A DNA stretch of 64,000 bases from the NCBI RefSeq assembly GCF_000812665.2, contig NZ_CP014327.1, positions 4,245,501 to 4,309,500 of the forward strand, in the 5' to 3' direction. Positions 1 to 9,285 of this stretch are shown here, piece after piece (position 1 is the stretch's first letter; each line of letters opens with the position of its first letter). The position numbers were made by a program, and so were the translations under genes. Under the pieces are notes generated by a model that worked only from the letters and a program-made list of their open reading frames with translations, did no database searches and was not told the origin of the DNA. Origin of the DNA: Falsihalocynthiibacter arcticus. Lineage in GTDB: Bacteria; Pseudomonadota; Alphaproteobacteria; Rhodobacterales; Rhodobacteraceae.

Positions 1-846
1 GGCCTTTGGCGAAAGCAACATTTTCATATGGATCAACGTCAGAGCGATGCACAAAGATACCGTTGCTACCAAAATAGCAGAGGCCAAGCTATTTTTTTCA
101 AGCGGCACGGTTCGTTGGAAAACTGAAAAAACCAGAGGGTGGACCAGATAAATGCCCATCGACGCAGCGGCTAGTTTCTTGGAAATGGGCGTTCGGGGAA
201 CGATTATCCAACCACAGGCTATAATAGACAATGCTGCTAGCGTGGTTTGCAGCAGACCTGCCGTCCATCCGAAAACGAAGGAAAGGCCCGTGAATGCACA
301 GACGATCGCGACCCTGCGAGAGATGGCAGCCAAGCTAAAGCCTAGGCAGACCGCTGGAGCCACATGCGCCCATTGTGCGAGCGGAATGGGCAGGTTTTGC
401 TCCTGAATATAGCCTTGCAATACCAAAGCAACACAAAACGCGACCACGCCTACCGGCATCGCTCCCATGCGGGTCAGAGGCCAGAGAAGTAAGCAGATTG
501 CAAAAGCGAAGGGGAGAAACCAGAGATGAATGGCTGGACCTGTGAGCAGCATATATGGGGCGAACTCATCTGACAGAGTTGTGTCAGCGACCGCGACCTC
601 AACCAGCTTTAAGACCCCATACACAGCAGACCAAGCAAGCCAAGGTTTGAGTAATCGCTCCGCGCGGCCATTAATGTATCTGAGAAAATCGGCACTCGCC
701 GCCGATTTCCAGCCATTATATATAATCAGCATAAGGAAAAATGGTAAGGCCGCGTAGCCGATCGTAGCCCCGAATGAGCCTGCGTGGAATACCACAATTC
801 CAACGGCTGCGATAAACCGCGCATAATCATAACTGGCTGTGGACAC
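1..846 (-). CDS. acyltransferase 3 family membrane protein (partial)
   Basis: Open minus-strand frame of 282 codons running off the left edge, so the C-terminus is missing. The start is taken as the GTG at 846, with AGGAG nine bases upstream. The product begins MSTASYDYARFIAA and continues with VGIVVFHAG, the typical first helix of acyltransferase-3 proteins (OafA/NodX-like), whose conserved His lies in this helix. Many further hydrophobic segments follow (for example AIHLWFLPFAFAICLL). Family members transfer acyl groups to sugars or other exported glycoconjugates at the inner membrane. The substrate here is unknown and no neighbour helps. It is oriented away from the next gene, and the 570-base gap to its right would hold both promoters. 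Confidence 0.72.
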   Translation of the reverse strand, partial: MSTASYDYARFIAAVGIVVFHAGSFGATIGYAALPFFLMLIIYNGWKSAASADFLRYINGRAERLLKPWLAWSAVYGVLKLVEVAVADTTLSDEFAPYMLLTGPAIHLWFLPFAFAICLLLWPLTRMGAMPVGVVAFCVALVLQGYIQEQNLPIPLAQWAHVAPAVCLGFSLAAISRRVAIVCAFTGLSFVFGWTAGLLQTTLAALSIIACGWIIVPRTPISKKLAAASMGIYLVHPLVFSVFQRTVPLEKNSLASAILVATVSLCIALTLIHMKMLLSPKA

Positions 847-1419
847 AACTAATTTCTCCTATTAGCGTCACCTATGGCTAAAAAATTGCACTCATGCTGC
901 CTTGCAGACTACCTGCGGTCCCATCCTCGGGCAATCTCCTGCAGATGTTGCATAGCAAGGCCGCTTAAGTGTTGCATTTGTGATACCACTAATGGGATGA
1001 CCGACCCTAGCTTTCTCCGGCTAGACTGAATGAAACGGTATCCAGCGCTTTTCCCTCAACTCCCGCCCGACGTTCTTCTGTGCTTTTGAGCCATGCTGGT
1101 AACCGCTGTTTCTCACCGCTGATTACGCATGTGTTGTTTTGGTCACCGGTGTCGCCGGACACTCGGTAAGGCGCTCCAGCAGATTATTTATTAAAAAACC
1201 GTCGCCCGAACCGGCCAATGCGATAAGCGAAGCTGATGAAGCATTGAAATTGGATAGCAACATTGATCAAGGAGCATCAGATATTAAGCTTAGCTAGAGT
1301 GTTGCGTCGATTAGTTGAAGCCGCCGGAAGAAGCAGACCTTCCGCGACTATTTGCCAAGGTCGCTACACAACGTCTATATATTGCCCTGTAGACTATACA
1401 ATGATCAAGGTTATGTCGT
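847..1419. other. intergenic region, no gene recognised
   Basis: About 570 bases between the divergent acyltransferase and membrane-protein genes. I see no credible reading frame with a ribosome binding site and no RNA gene. It should contain the two divergent promoters, but no clear -35/-10 pair can be assigned by eye. Confidence 0.5.
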
Positions 1420-2031
1420 TTGTTTGATGAGTTACAGAGCTGTGTATTCAGTAGGTGGTCACCCACGATAGGCGACCCGACACTGTTGGGTTGGATAACG
1501 GTTTTTTCCTATGTAATAGCCGGTCTTTTGACTGCATTGGTTCTCATACGTCGATCTTCAAACCAACGTGCTTTTTGGTTTGTTATGACCGTCTTCTTAG
1601 TCTTGTTGTCAGTGAACAAGCAACTGGACCTACAAACGGCATTAACCGCGTTCGGCCGGTGTACTGCGAAAACGCAAGGTTGGTACGATCAGCGCCAAAC
1701 CGTTCAAGTGACGTTCATCGTTATATTTTCTGCGCTTAGCCTTATTTCTACGTTAGTTTTTGCATGGAGCCTGCGGAGGGGACTTTCTCGGATTTGGCTC
1801 GCCTTCCTAGGTTTCTCTTTCTTAATGACATTTATTGTTGCGCGGGCAGCCGGTTTTCACCACTTCGACCGTTTCATAAGTTTTGAACTCGGTGCTATGA
1901 GGATGATTTGGTTATTTGAACTGACTGGCATCGCCATGATCTCTTTAAATGCCGTTTTTCTAATCATGAAAGGGCCAGAAGTCGAACTGCAAAGGAAGAA
2001 TAGGCGGAAACCACGAAGCAACATACCATAA
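1420..2031 (+). CDS. conserved four- to five-helix membrane protein of Rhodobacterales
   Basis: 203-residue frame with a TTG start at 1420 (MFDELQS), preceded by AAGG about nine bases upstream. The N-terminal segment contains GDPTLLGWITVFSY followed by a helix. The stretch VNKQLDLQ (about residues 65-72) and GRCTAKTQGWYDQRQ (about 78-92) are the most conserved-looking part. Three more hydrophobic segments follow, with a basic tail (RKNRRKPRSN). I recognise this as a Rhodobacterales membrane family of unknown function that has sometimes been mislabelled as isopropylmalate isomerase. Nothing in it resembles that enzyme. It appears monocistronic. Confidence 0.7.
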   Translation: MFDELQSCVFSRWSPTIGDPTLLGWITVFSYVIAGLLTALVLIRRSSNQRAFWFVMTVFLVLLSVNKQLDLQTALTAFGRCTAKTQGWYDQRQTVQVTFIVIFSALSLISTLVFAWSLRRGLSRIWLAFLGFSFLMTFIVARAAGFHHFDRFISFELGAMRMIWLFELTGIAMISLNAVFLIMKGPEVELQRKNRRKPRSNIP

Positions 2032-2155
2032 CGAATGCATCACACGAAAGACAGTCAATTTCCTGACTGATCACAGCCTAAATTAGAAGTTAGCTTAGCC
2101 GCAACCCCAGCTGCACTGCACAATGACCACTGTGTACTTTTGGCTCGGACCTGCC

Positions 2156-2263
2156 GTTCGCTGCGCAATGCACGAAGGTCGGGAATGGGCCGTTCGCTAC
2201 GGTCAACACCATGGGCGGAAAGCGGAAGTTCGCTGCGCCTCGGACAAAAGGCAGCTAAACGGA
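2156..2263. repeat. three degenerate 36-bp-period repeats, core GTTCGCT(G/A)CG
   Basis: The core occurs at 2156, 2192 and 2228, exactly 36 bases apart, each preceded by a purine/G-rich stretch (GGAATGGGCC, GGAAAGCGGAA). The remainder of each unit is degenerate. Short reading frames over it have low-complexity, unconvincing translations, so I treat the segment as non-coding. Similar decayed intergenic repeats are common in Rhodobacterales from my general knowledge, but I cannot confirm copy number outside this window. Confidence 0.5.
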
Positions 2264-2336
2264 GCCCAGTCCGTGTTTTTTCTGGAACTAGTTCTTCTGA
2301 AGGATTACCATCAAATCAATAGAGCCAAGAGACTGA

Positions 2337-3239
2337 TTGCATGAACCGCCGATACTATTGGACCAAGACTTGGGGGGGCCTGACGTCCCAGAGTACGACG
2401 CACTGGCGCTGAGCCACGACGGTACGCGGCAGCGCATCCTAAGCTATATCCAGCCCGGTGACATCATTGTCTATCTTACCAGCGACGCAAAAGAATCTGA
2501 CCCTATGCTACGCGGGCGACTTGCGGGAGCTGTCGAGATCGCAGATCCTGTTCAGGAGGTAGATGTCGAGACACTGCGACCAGGAGTGAGGCGACCGCCC
2601 GAGCATTATAGGGAGGGAGATGGGCGATTCCGTTGGCCTTATGGCATTGCCGTGTCGCGGACATGGTCCTTCATCGAACAGGAAAGCAACGACACACTGA
2701 TCCCGGACCACGCTGGTAAGGGAATGCAAGGCGCAGCAAGCATCCACGAGATGCGACCAGAGGAGGTTGGCCGCCTTATGTCGCTCAATGTCCGTGAACA
2801 GGTGAAAGACGAAGCGACCGAAAGGTTGCCATTCCAAGGTTCTCTCCATCGCCCTTGGCGCCAAAAGGCCGGGATGCGCGCATCAGCGAACGTCGACCCC
2901 GGTACCCATCTTTATATCGCTCAGATCTATGACGCCCATGGATTGACCTTCAAAGTCGGCTCCGGGAAAGCCGTAGAAAGGATTGAAGACCTAAACCGGT
3001 ATCGTCGTTTGAACCAAGGGGAGGCAAAGTGGGCCGAGAGGTCATCGAGCCAGTTTGACACAGTCGCTGGAGCACGGACAGCCGAAGACTTTATTCTGCT
3101 CGAAGCAAAGAAAGCAGGGTATGGATACAAAGATCATTCCGAGTTCCTGGTCGGGATTTCGAGCCGCGACCTGAATGCGCTCTATGCTAAGGCCATCGAG
3201 ATTGGTTTGGCCGTGGATGCTGAAGAGGAGGCCGTCTGA
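2337..3239 (+). CDS. hypothetical protein, possible EVE/PUA-like plus GIY-YIG/T5orf172-like
   Basis: 300-residue frame with no confidently recognised family. A TTG at 2337 directly follows an in-frame TGA and has no good ribosome site, so the N-terminus may be truncated or start elsewhere. Residues about 35-110 (IQPGDIIVYLTSD, RGRLAGAVEI, FRWPYGIAVSRTW) read like a small beta-barrel of the EVE/PUA type. Residues about 190-225 (HLYIAQIYDAHGLTFKVG, then ERIEDLNRYRR) have the spacing of a GIY-YIG or T5orf172 core. Both are inferences from pattern, not established. The gene lies between a decayed repeat and a tRNA-linked integrase, so it may be island cargo, conceivably a modification-dependent defence protein. 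Confidence 0.5.
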   Translation: MHEPPILLDQDLGGPDVPEYDALALSHDGTRQRILSYIQPGDIIVYLTSDAKESDPMLRGRLAGAVEIADPVQEVDVETLRPGVRRPPEHYREGDGRFRWPYGIAVSRTWSFIEQESNDTLIPDHAGKGMQGAASIHEMRPEEVGRLMSLNVREQVKDEATERLPFQGSLHRPWRQKAGMRASANVDPGTHLYIAQIYDAHGLTFKVGSGKAVERIEDLNRYRRLNQGEAKWAERSSSQFDTVAGARTAEDFILLEAKKAGYGYKDHSEFLVGISSRDLNALYAKAIEIGLAVDAEEEAV

Positions 3240-3461
3240 ATTCCTCTGGAGGTGTGTTCACCAAGTGCTATTCTTAAGCTGGGCGGAACCCAATATGATC
3301 GTCCGCTAAATAACTGAAGTTGCCATTCATTGCGCTTGGCTCGGGCGGTGGCTTTGGGCCGGAAGTACCGTTTTTGCATCTCGCAATATCTGCTAGAATT
3401 CAAACGCTAGAGTAACAGACCATGGCGGCATTTCTAGACCTGCAGGTAACGTCGCAGACTT

Positions 3462-4649
3462 CTATCCTGCTCGCAAGTCGTCCAAAAACTCCGCCCACCA
3501 TTCTGACATCTTCACACGCTCCTCCCAAAACGCCCCACGTGCATAAGCACGACGCACCTCGTTTCGTTCGACATGTGCCAAAGCACGTTCAATTGCGTCG
3601 GGGTGCCAAAGGCCGCTTTCATTGGCTAAAGTCGAAAATGTTGCCCTAAATCCATGCGAAGTCATTTCTTCGCCAGTATAGTCCATTCGGCGCAATGCGG
3701 CGTTCAAGGTGTTTTCACTGATGGGGCGATGAAATGAACGGGTAGATGGGAAAAGCAACCGCCCATGACCTGTCTCTTCTTTCAATTCCAACAATAATTT
3801 AATCGCCTGTCTTGGCAACGGCACGGCATGTTCAATGCGCATTTTCATTCGCTCGGCTGGAATTTTCCAGACATTCGCTTCAAAATCGAATTCTGCCCAT
3901 TCAGCTAAGCGTAATTCTCCGGGGCGCGTTGTGACGATTGCCAGCAATTCCAACCCTAAACGTGTGGTGTTTTGCCCATTATAACCTGAGATTGCTCGCA
4001 GCAATCCGCCAAGTGCATCTTTGTCTGTTATTGCAGCGCGTGATTTTGTCTTTTGCCGAATAAGCGCATCGCGCAATGCAAACGTTGGATCGTTTTCAGT
4101 CAACCCGTTTGCGATTGCGTAGCGAAACACCGCACCTACAGTGGACCGAATGCGATGCGCGGTTTCGTAGAGTTCTTTGGCTTCACTCTTTTTCAAGGTC
4201 TTTAGAACGATTGCAGACGAAATATCATTGATTGGCAAGCGCCCGAAATCCTTGTTCGCGATGGCGATAAAAGACGATACTTTTTTCAAAGTTGCAGGCG
4301 CTCGGCCTTCTATCGTGATCTTGGCCAAATAGAGCGCAGCAATCTTTTCAAAGGTATTTGCGTTTTCCTGCTGTCGAAGCGCATTGCCTTCTTGTCTTGC
4401 CAAGCTTGGATTAATTCCAGCAGCAACGAGTTTTCGTGCATCGTCTCTCTTTTGCCTTGCTTGCAACAACGAAACATCGGGATATTTACCGAATGAAAGC
4501 AAACCCTCTTTCCCATCCAACCGATACTTAAATCGAAAGAGCCTCGACCCACTTGGCTGAACAGCAACAAACAAACCATCAAAGTCGCTTACTTTATAAG
4601 ATTTCGCTCTAGGCTTTAGATTCTTTATCTTTACATCTGTAAGCGCCAT
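3462..4649 (-). CDS. int: P4-type tyrosine recombinase (integrase)
   Basis: 395 residues when started at MALTDVKIKN (ATG at 4649); a longer frame starting at 4691 is less likely. The N-terminal 90 residues form the arm-binding domain typical of P4-like integrases (DFDGLFVAVQPSGSRLF, LSFGKYPDVSL), followed by a SAM-like core-binding domain. The catalytic domain has the expected residues: R242 in TTRPGE, H332-x-x-R335 in SHGFRATF, H359 in ALAHVE and Y369 in RRAYAR, so it should be active. It is transcribed away from the 3' end of tRNA-Thr 165 bases away, the usual arrangement of tRNA-inserted islands. The element should therefore lie on the low-coordinate side. I could not find the distal attachment copy within the window. 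Confidence 0.9.
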   Translation of the reverse strand: MALTDVKIKNLKPRAKSYKVSDFDGLFVAVQPSGSRLFRFKYRLDGKEGLLSFGKYPDVSLLQARQKRDDARKLVAAGINPSLARQEGNALRQQENANTFEKIAALYLAKITIEGRAPATLKKVSSFIAIANKDFGRLPINDISSAIVLKTLKKSEAKELYETAHRIRSTVGAVFRYAIANGLTENDPTFALRDALIRQKTKSRAAITDKDALGGLLRAISGYNGQNTTRLGLELLAIVTTRPGELRLAEWAEFDFEANVWKIPAERMKMRIEHAVPLPRQAIKLLLELKEETGHGRLLFPSTRSFHRPISENTLNAALRRMDYTGEEMTSHGFRATFSTLANESGLWHPDAIERALAHVERNEVRRAYARGAFWEERVKMSEWWAEFLDDLRAG

Positions 4650-4813
4650 GCTGGGGGTATCCAATCTTCCTAAATCCACTCCTACCCCCAAAGTACCCCC
4701 TTTTCAGACAGGATACAGCCGCACACGACTGGACGGGATAGGACAACAAATCGTTAGAAACCCTTATAAACAAGCTTCAATCGGATGTCATTGGATATGT
4801 TCGGATTGGAAAG

Positions 4814-4889
4814 TGGTGCCCCCACACGGACTCGAACCGCGGACCTACTGATTACAAATCAGTTGCTCTACCAGCTGAGCTATAGGGGC
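4814..4889 (-). tRNA. tRNA-Thr (anticodon UGU)
   Basis: A 76-base cloverleaf including an encoded CCA. The acceptor stem GCCCCTA pairs with TGGGGGC (one G-U type pair), the D-arm contains AGCTCAGCTGGTAGAGC, the anticodon stem ACTGA/TCAGT encloses TTTGTAA with anticodon TGT, and the T-arm contains GGTTCGAGTCC. Its 3' end faces the adjacent integrase gene, making this tRNA the likely integration target. The acceptor remains intact, as expected when an island restores the 3' end. Confidence 0.97.
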
Positions 4890-5002
4890 ACTGTGGCGGT
4901 GATTTAGCAACCTCGGATGGGGGATGCAAGGAGGATTTTTGCGAAAATGAAGAAAGTTTTGCTGGAACGGGATTTCTTACTGAAATTCATCATATTCATC
5001 TC

Positions 5003-6676
5003 TCAATGGCTCTGTCTGTGTGTGCGCGCAAGGAGGAGGACGGCGGTCAATCCGACGAGGATGACCAGAATTGCGGCGGGGGCTGCGTCAGACAGATTCT
5101 CAAGGCTTGCTTGATCGTAAACGCGAGTTGCTAGGGTGTTGAAATTAAAGGGACGCAAGAGGAGCGTCGCGGGGAGTTCTTTGACGCAATCGACGAAAAC
5201 CAACAGGAGGGCTGTTCCGACAGAACCGCGAATAAGGGGGAAATAGACGTGCCGTAGGGTACCGCCTGCGGTTTTGCCGAGAGAGCGGGCCGCAAGGGGC
5301 AAACTGGGGGCGACACGGCCGATAGCGGCGTCTATGGCTCCCTGTGCAATTGCGAAAAACCGGACACAATAGGCGAAAATGATCGCAAATCCTGTACCTG
5401 TCATCAACAGACCGATATTCCGGTCGAAAACGGCCTCAGCCCAATCGGCAATGACGTGGTCCATCGCCGCCATCGGGATTAGCACGCCGACGGCCAAAAC
5501 AGCTCCTGGTGCGGCATATCCCAAGGTGGTGACGGGCAGGAGCAAGCGGGGGAGTTTTTGCCCTGTCAACCGCACGCCATAAACGAGGAATAGCGCTGCG
5601 GAAACGGTGAGAAAGGCTGCGGAAATCCCCACGAGCAATGTATTCCCCAGAGCTTCGATCAAGCCGCGGTTCTGCCACGCCTCAAGATTTGTGAGCGCAT
5701 GATAGGTGAGCACACTAGCGGGCAAAAGAAACCCAACGGCGAAGGGAATGAAACACAGGAAACTGGCGATCCATGCCCGCACGCCCGTCAGCGGAATGGC
5801 AATAATTGCGCGGGATTGGCGGGCGGTATTGTGGTACCGACTATTCTTGCGCCCCACCCGTTCAAGCGCAACCAATACGAGAACAAGTAACAGCACAACG
5901 CCCGCGATCTGGGCTGCGCCACCAGCGTTATTGCTCTCAAGCCACGTATTGAAAATTCCGGTCGTCAGGGTTTGGACGGCAAAAAACTCGACCGTGCCAA
6001 AATCGCTAGCGGTTTCCATCATCACAATAGCCACACCTGCCGCAATTGCAGGACGCGCCAACGGAACACCAACGCGCCAAAACCGTTTAAACGGCCCTGC
6101 CCCCAATGCCCGCGCCACCTCGTAACTGCCGCCAGATTGTTCGCGCAATGCAGCCCGTGACAGGAGGAAAACATAGGGGCACAGCGCCGCCGTAAGGACA
6201 ATGACGGCCATATACATAGACCGAATTTCTGGGAACCAGTAATCCAGACGATTGCTATAGCCCATGATATTGCGCAATCCCGTTTGCACGGGGCCCGCAT
6301 ACTCTAAGAAATCAACCAAACCATAAGCGCCCAAGTAAGCAGGGATCGCCAAGGGCAGCAGCAGGAGCCATTGAAACCATCGCACCCCTGGAAAAATATA
6401 CATGGTGGTAAGCCATGCCGCCCCCATACCAACTCCCGCACTTAGCGTGCCCACGGACAACATCAAAATCAGGGTATTGGCAAAATAGCGCGGCAACGTG
6501 GTGGCCAAAAGATGGGGCCAAATATTTTCAACCGGATGAAAGGCTATCCAGATAACAGACACAATCGGGGCCAACACAAGGGCCGCAATGAGCACGGCCC
6601 CCAGCGACCAAACATTTGGTCGCAACCGTGCTAAACCACGCGAGAATAGGGGTTTGTCAACTATGGTGGGGTTCAT
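5003..6676 (-). CDS. iron(III)-type ABC transporter permease, fused double-domain (FbpB-like)
   Basis: About 557 residues from MNPTIVDKP (ATG at 6676, preceded by GAGAG); an ATG at 6688 is also possible. There are roughly twelve membrane helices in two homologous halves, each with a binding-protein-dependent permease loop: EVARALGAGPFKRFWRVGVP in the first half and AARSLGKTAGGTLRHVYFP in the second. This duplicated architecture is characteristic of FbpB/AfuB/ThiP-type permeases that import ferric iron with a periplasmic FbpA and an ATPase FbpC. Neither partner lies next to it here, so substrate specificity is inferred only from family. It is transcribed toward the tRNA-Thr and is divergent from the gene at 6793. 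Confidence 0.82.
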   Translation of the reverse strand: MNPTIVDKPLFSRGLARLRPNVWSLGAVLIAALVLAPIVSVIWIAFHPVENIWPHLLATTLPRYFANTLILMLSVGTLSAGVGMGAAWLTTMYIFPGVRWFQWLLLLPLAIPAYLGAYGLVDFLEYAGPVQTGLRNIMGYSNRLDYWFPEIRSMYMAVIVLTAALCPYVFLLSRAALREQSGGSYEVARALGAGPFKRFWRVGVPLARPAIAAGVAIVMMETASDFGTVEFFAVQTLTTGIFNTWLESNNAGGAAQIAGVVLLLVLVLVALERVGRKNSRYHNTARQSRAIIAIPLTGVRAWIASFLCFIPFAVGFLLPASVLTYHALTNLEAWQNRGLIEALGNTLLVGISAAFLTVSAALFLVYGVRLTGQKLPRLLLPVTTLGYAAPGAVLAVGVLIPMAAMDHVIADWAEAVFDRNIGLLMTGTGFAIIFAYCVRFFAIAQGAIDAAIGRVAPSLPLAARSLGKTAGGTLRHVYFPLIRGSVGTALLLVFVDCVKELPATLLLRPFNFNTLATRVYDQASLENLSDAAPAAILVILVGLTAVLLLARTHRQSH

Positions 6677-6792
6677 TTTTTCTCTCATCGCGGAACTGCT
6701 AAAGGAAAGCGGTTTGCCTGTCCAGAAAACCACGTATATTACCTTCACAGGTGCCGCGCAACGCGGCCCCAAGACGCATAGGGGCTAAACGC

Positions 6793-7667
6793 ATGCAGAT
6801 TGCTTTCCATTTGGGAGCACACTCAACCGATAATGACAAACTTCTTAAAGGCTTACTTAAGAACAAAAGGCATTTATCTGGACGTGGAGTTGTGGTTCCT
6901 GGACCTGGACGCTATCGCAACCTTATTCGCAAAACCATCGCGGCCCTTGGGGGGGCACGTGCGAGCGTCGAAACCCAAGAAGCCCTTTTGGATACCATTC
7001 TCGAAGTAGATCATGCTGACCGTCTGGTTTTGTCTAACGAAAACTTCATTTGCGTCGCGCCGCGCGTGTTTGATGGCCCGAATTTCTATCCGCAAATAAC
7101 AGACAAAATTACAAGCTATAGCAACTTGTTTCACGGTTATGAACTGGAATTCCATTTAGGAATTTGCAATCCGGCCGTTCTTATTCCCGAACTCTGTTTG
7201 CGCACCCCGAAAATGGACTACCTCGATTACCTTGCGGGGAGCGACCCAAAGGCCCTGCGATGGTCGACCGTCATTCAAGCGATTACCGACACCTACCCCC
7301 ACGCGCCGGTGACGGTTTGGTGCAACGAAGACACCCCCTTAATTTGGTCCCACATTCTCTCGGCGCTGTCAGGGATTGAGGACGGCTATTCCTTTGACGG
7401 CGAATACGACCTTGTTGAAGAAATCATGTCGCCCGAAGGGATGAAGCGGTTTTTGGGATATCTCGAGGCGCATCCCCCCAAAACGATGTGCAAAAGGGTA
7501 GCATTATCGCCGCCTTCCTAGATAAATTCGCGAAACCCGATGAAATAGAAACCGAAATCGACCTGCCTGGGTGGGACGACGCCTATGTCGAAGAGCTCAC
7601 GGCGATTTATGAAAATGATGTGCAAACGATCAAACGAATGCCGAGTGTGCGATTCATCGGATTGTAG
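6793..7667 (+). CDS. conserved hypothetical protein, frameshifted at a C6 run
   Basis: Start MQIAFHLGAHSTDND at 6793. The first frame stays open to 7521 but ends in an implausible tail after HPPKT. Adding one C to the C6 run at 7474-7479 joins it to the continuing frame (NDVQKGSIIAAFLDKFA ... MPSVRFIGL) ending at 7667, giving 291 residues. The N-terminus FHLGAH, VPGPGRYR and the overall layout recall a sulfotransferase-like P-loop fold, but I cannot confirm this and leave the function open. The frameshift is probably a sequencing error, because the same defect recurs elsewhere in this window. The gene is divergent from the permease at 5003-6676. Confidence 0.65.
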
Positions 7668-7776
7668 TTGCCCGTCTGCCTTAAGATTTGAGCAGTTCCC
7701 GCGCGGAAATGGAGTTAAGGCTCCTAATCAGCGAGGGCGAACCGCGGCGTGCCAACCAGTTTATCTAGGGTGCACG

Positions 7777-9102
7777 CTAGTGTCCACCTTCGGCCTGTGG
7801 AGCGGTCCAACGTGACAGATAGATGCGCTCAAAGACAAAGACTGTAGCAATCCCGATAGCGGCAAAAAGCACGATCAATGGATCCGACGCCAACTTCATC
7901 ATTGTGAACGCGACGAGAACAATGGCGTCAAACGACAGCGCACATAACAAGATTACCGCGCTCGCACCAATTTCTTTTCGCACGCTTCGGAACACACCCC
8001 AATGCACCAACATGTCCATGACGAGGTAGAAAAATGCTCCAAGTGAAGCAATCCGGCCCAGATCAAAAAACACCGCCAGCGTAGAAGCGAGGACCACAGT
8101 GTAGACCAACGTATGGCTTTGGATAGAGCCGGACATTCCGAAGTGGCTATGTGGTATCATCTTCATGTCCGTCAGCATTGCCAACATCCGCGAGACCGCA
8201 AAAACGCTCGCCATTACGCCAGATGCTGTGGCCACCGCCGCCAAAACAACCGTGAAATAGAACCCCAATTGCCCCAATGCAGGCGAGGCCGCCTCTGCCA
8301 GCGAATAGTCTTTTGCTGCGACGATCTGTTCAATGGTAAGGTTTGACCCAACGGCAAAGGCCACCAAAAGGTAGATCACAACACAGATTGCAATCGAGAT
8401 CATGATAGTGCGCCCCACATTGCGATGGGGGTTGGTGATTTCTGAACCGCTATTGGTGATCGTGGTAAACCCCTTAAATGCGAGGATCGACAGCGCTACG
8501 GAGGCGACGAATCCGGTGGCACTAAACCCTCCTGCACTGCTGCTCGTCTCTGGAAGACTGAAGCCACCAGACCACAAGGCAACTATTCCAAACAGCGCAA
8601 TCCCGCCGATTTTAATGACCGCCATAACTATCGAAAGGAGGCCGACCGTCCGGTTACCCGAAATGTTAACAAGAAATGCGAACAGGATCACCCCGACCGC
8701 CAATATCGGCACCAGCGGGCCGCCTGCGATGTCGAAGGGCCGCAAGACATATGTGGCGAATGTCCGTACCACAAGGCTTTCGGAGATCACCATCGATAGG
8801 GCCATCAAAAGCGCGGCAGCAGCGGCAATGGCACCGGGAACATAGGCCTTTTGCAAGATCATTGCTATCCCTCCAGAGGACGGCCAAGCGTTGGACATTT
8901 TGATGTAACTGTAAGCGCTGAAGGACGTAACGATTGCACCGAGCACGAAAGACAGGGCAAAATACGGCCCCGCCAGCTGGGCGATTTGGCCAGTCAGCGC
9001 AAAAATGCCTGCACCGAGCATAACGCCCGTCCCCATGCCAACCGCCCCACCCAAGCTGATGGAGCCCTTTTTGAAATCGTCATCGCCGTGTGAATGTGTC
9101 AT
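7777..9102 (-). CDS. APC-superfamily amino acid/polyamine permease
   Basis: 441 residues with about twelve hydrophobic helices. The N-terminal hydrophilic MTHSHGDDDFKKGSISL is followed by the canonical first-helix signature GTGVMLGAGIFALTG. A SEITNPHRNVGRTI segment follows helix 6, as is typical of the APC superfamily (proton-coupled amino acid uptake or exchange). Substrate cannot be told from sequence. It lies upstream in transcription order from nothing obvious: the convergent frameshifted hypothetical gene ends at 7667. The 180 bases on its other side carry its promoter. Confidence 0.85.
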   Translation of the reverse strand: MTHSHGDDDFKKGSISLGGAVGMGTGVMLGAGIFALTGQIAQLAGPYFALSFVLGAIVTSFSAYSYIKMSNAWPSSGGIAMILQKAYVPGAIAAAAALLMALSMVISESLVVRTFATYVLRPFDIAGGPLVPILAVGVILFAFLVNISGNRTVGLLSIVMAVIKIGGIALFGIVALWSGGFSLPETSSSAGGFSATGFVASVALSILAFKGFTTITNSGSEITNPHRNVGRTIMISIAICVVIYLLVAFAVGSNLTIEQIVAAKDYSLAEAASPALGQLGFYFTVVLAAVATASGVMASVFAVSRMLAMLTDMKMIPHSHFGMSGSIQSHTLVYTVVLASTLAVFFDLGRIASLGAFFYLVMDMLVHWGVFRSVRKEIGASAVILLCALSFDAIVLVAFTMMKLASDPLIVLFAAIGIATVFVFERIYLSRWTAPQAEGGH

Positions 9103-9285
9103 ACATTTGCCTCTATTTTGGTTTGCTTACTTGGTCCCGCCAAATCAATTTTACAACGAAAATCACGTTGATAATTACACATGGCGACAGAACCGGTGGC
9201 CGCATCGAAGACAGCCCTGATCACACTTAGACTTTTGGGTAAGGCTGGAGTTTCCAATACCCGCCAGAAGCTGCGGCAATTTGTT

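Noticed and set aside
2156-2263. CRISPR array
   Set aside because: The 36-base period is suggestive, but the repeats are only about ten bases long and the rest is degenerate. No cas gene is visible.
2123-2344. 73-codon plus-strand frame over the 36-bp repeats
   Set aside because: It has no ribosome site, and its composition follows the repeat rather than a protein. It also overlaps the next gene.
7474-7484. Programmed -1 frameshift at C6-A4
   Set aside because: The zero-frame codons CCC AAA do not re-pair well in the -1 frame. Similar single-base losses occur at many unrelated runs.
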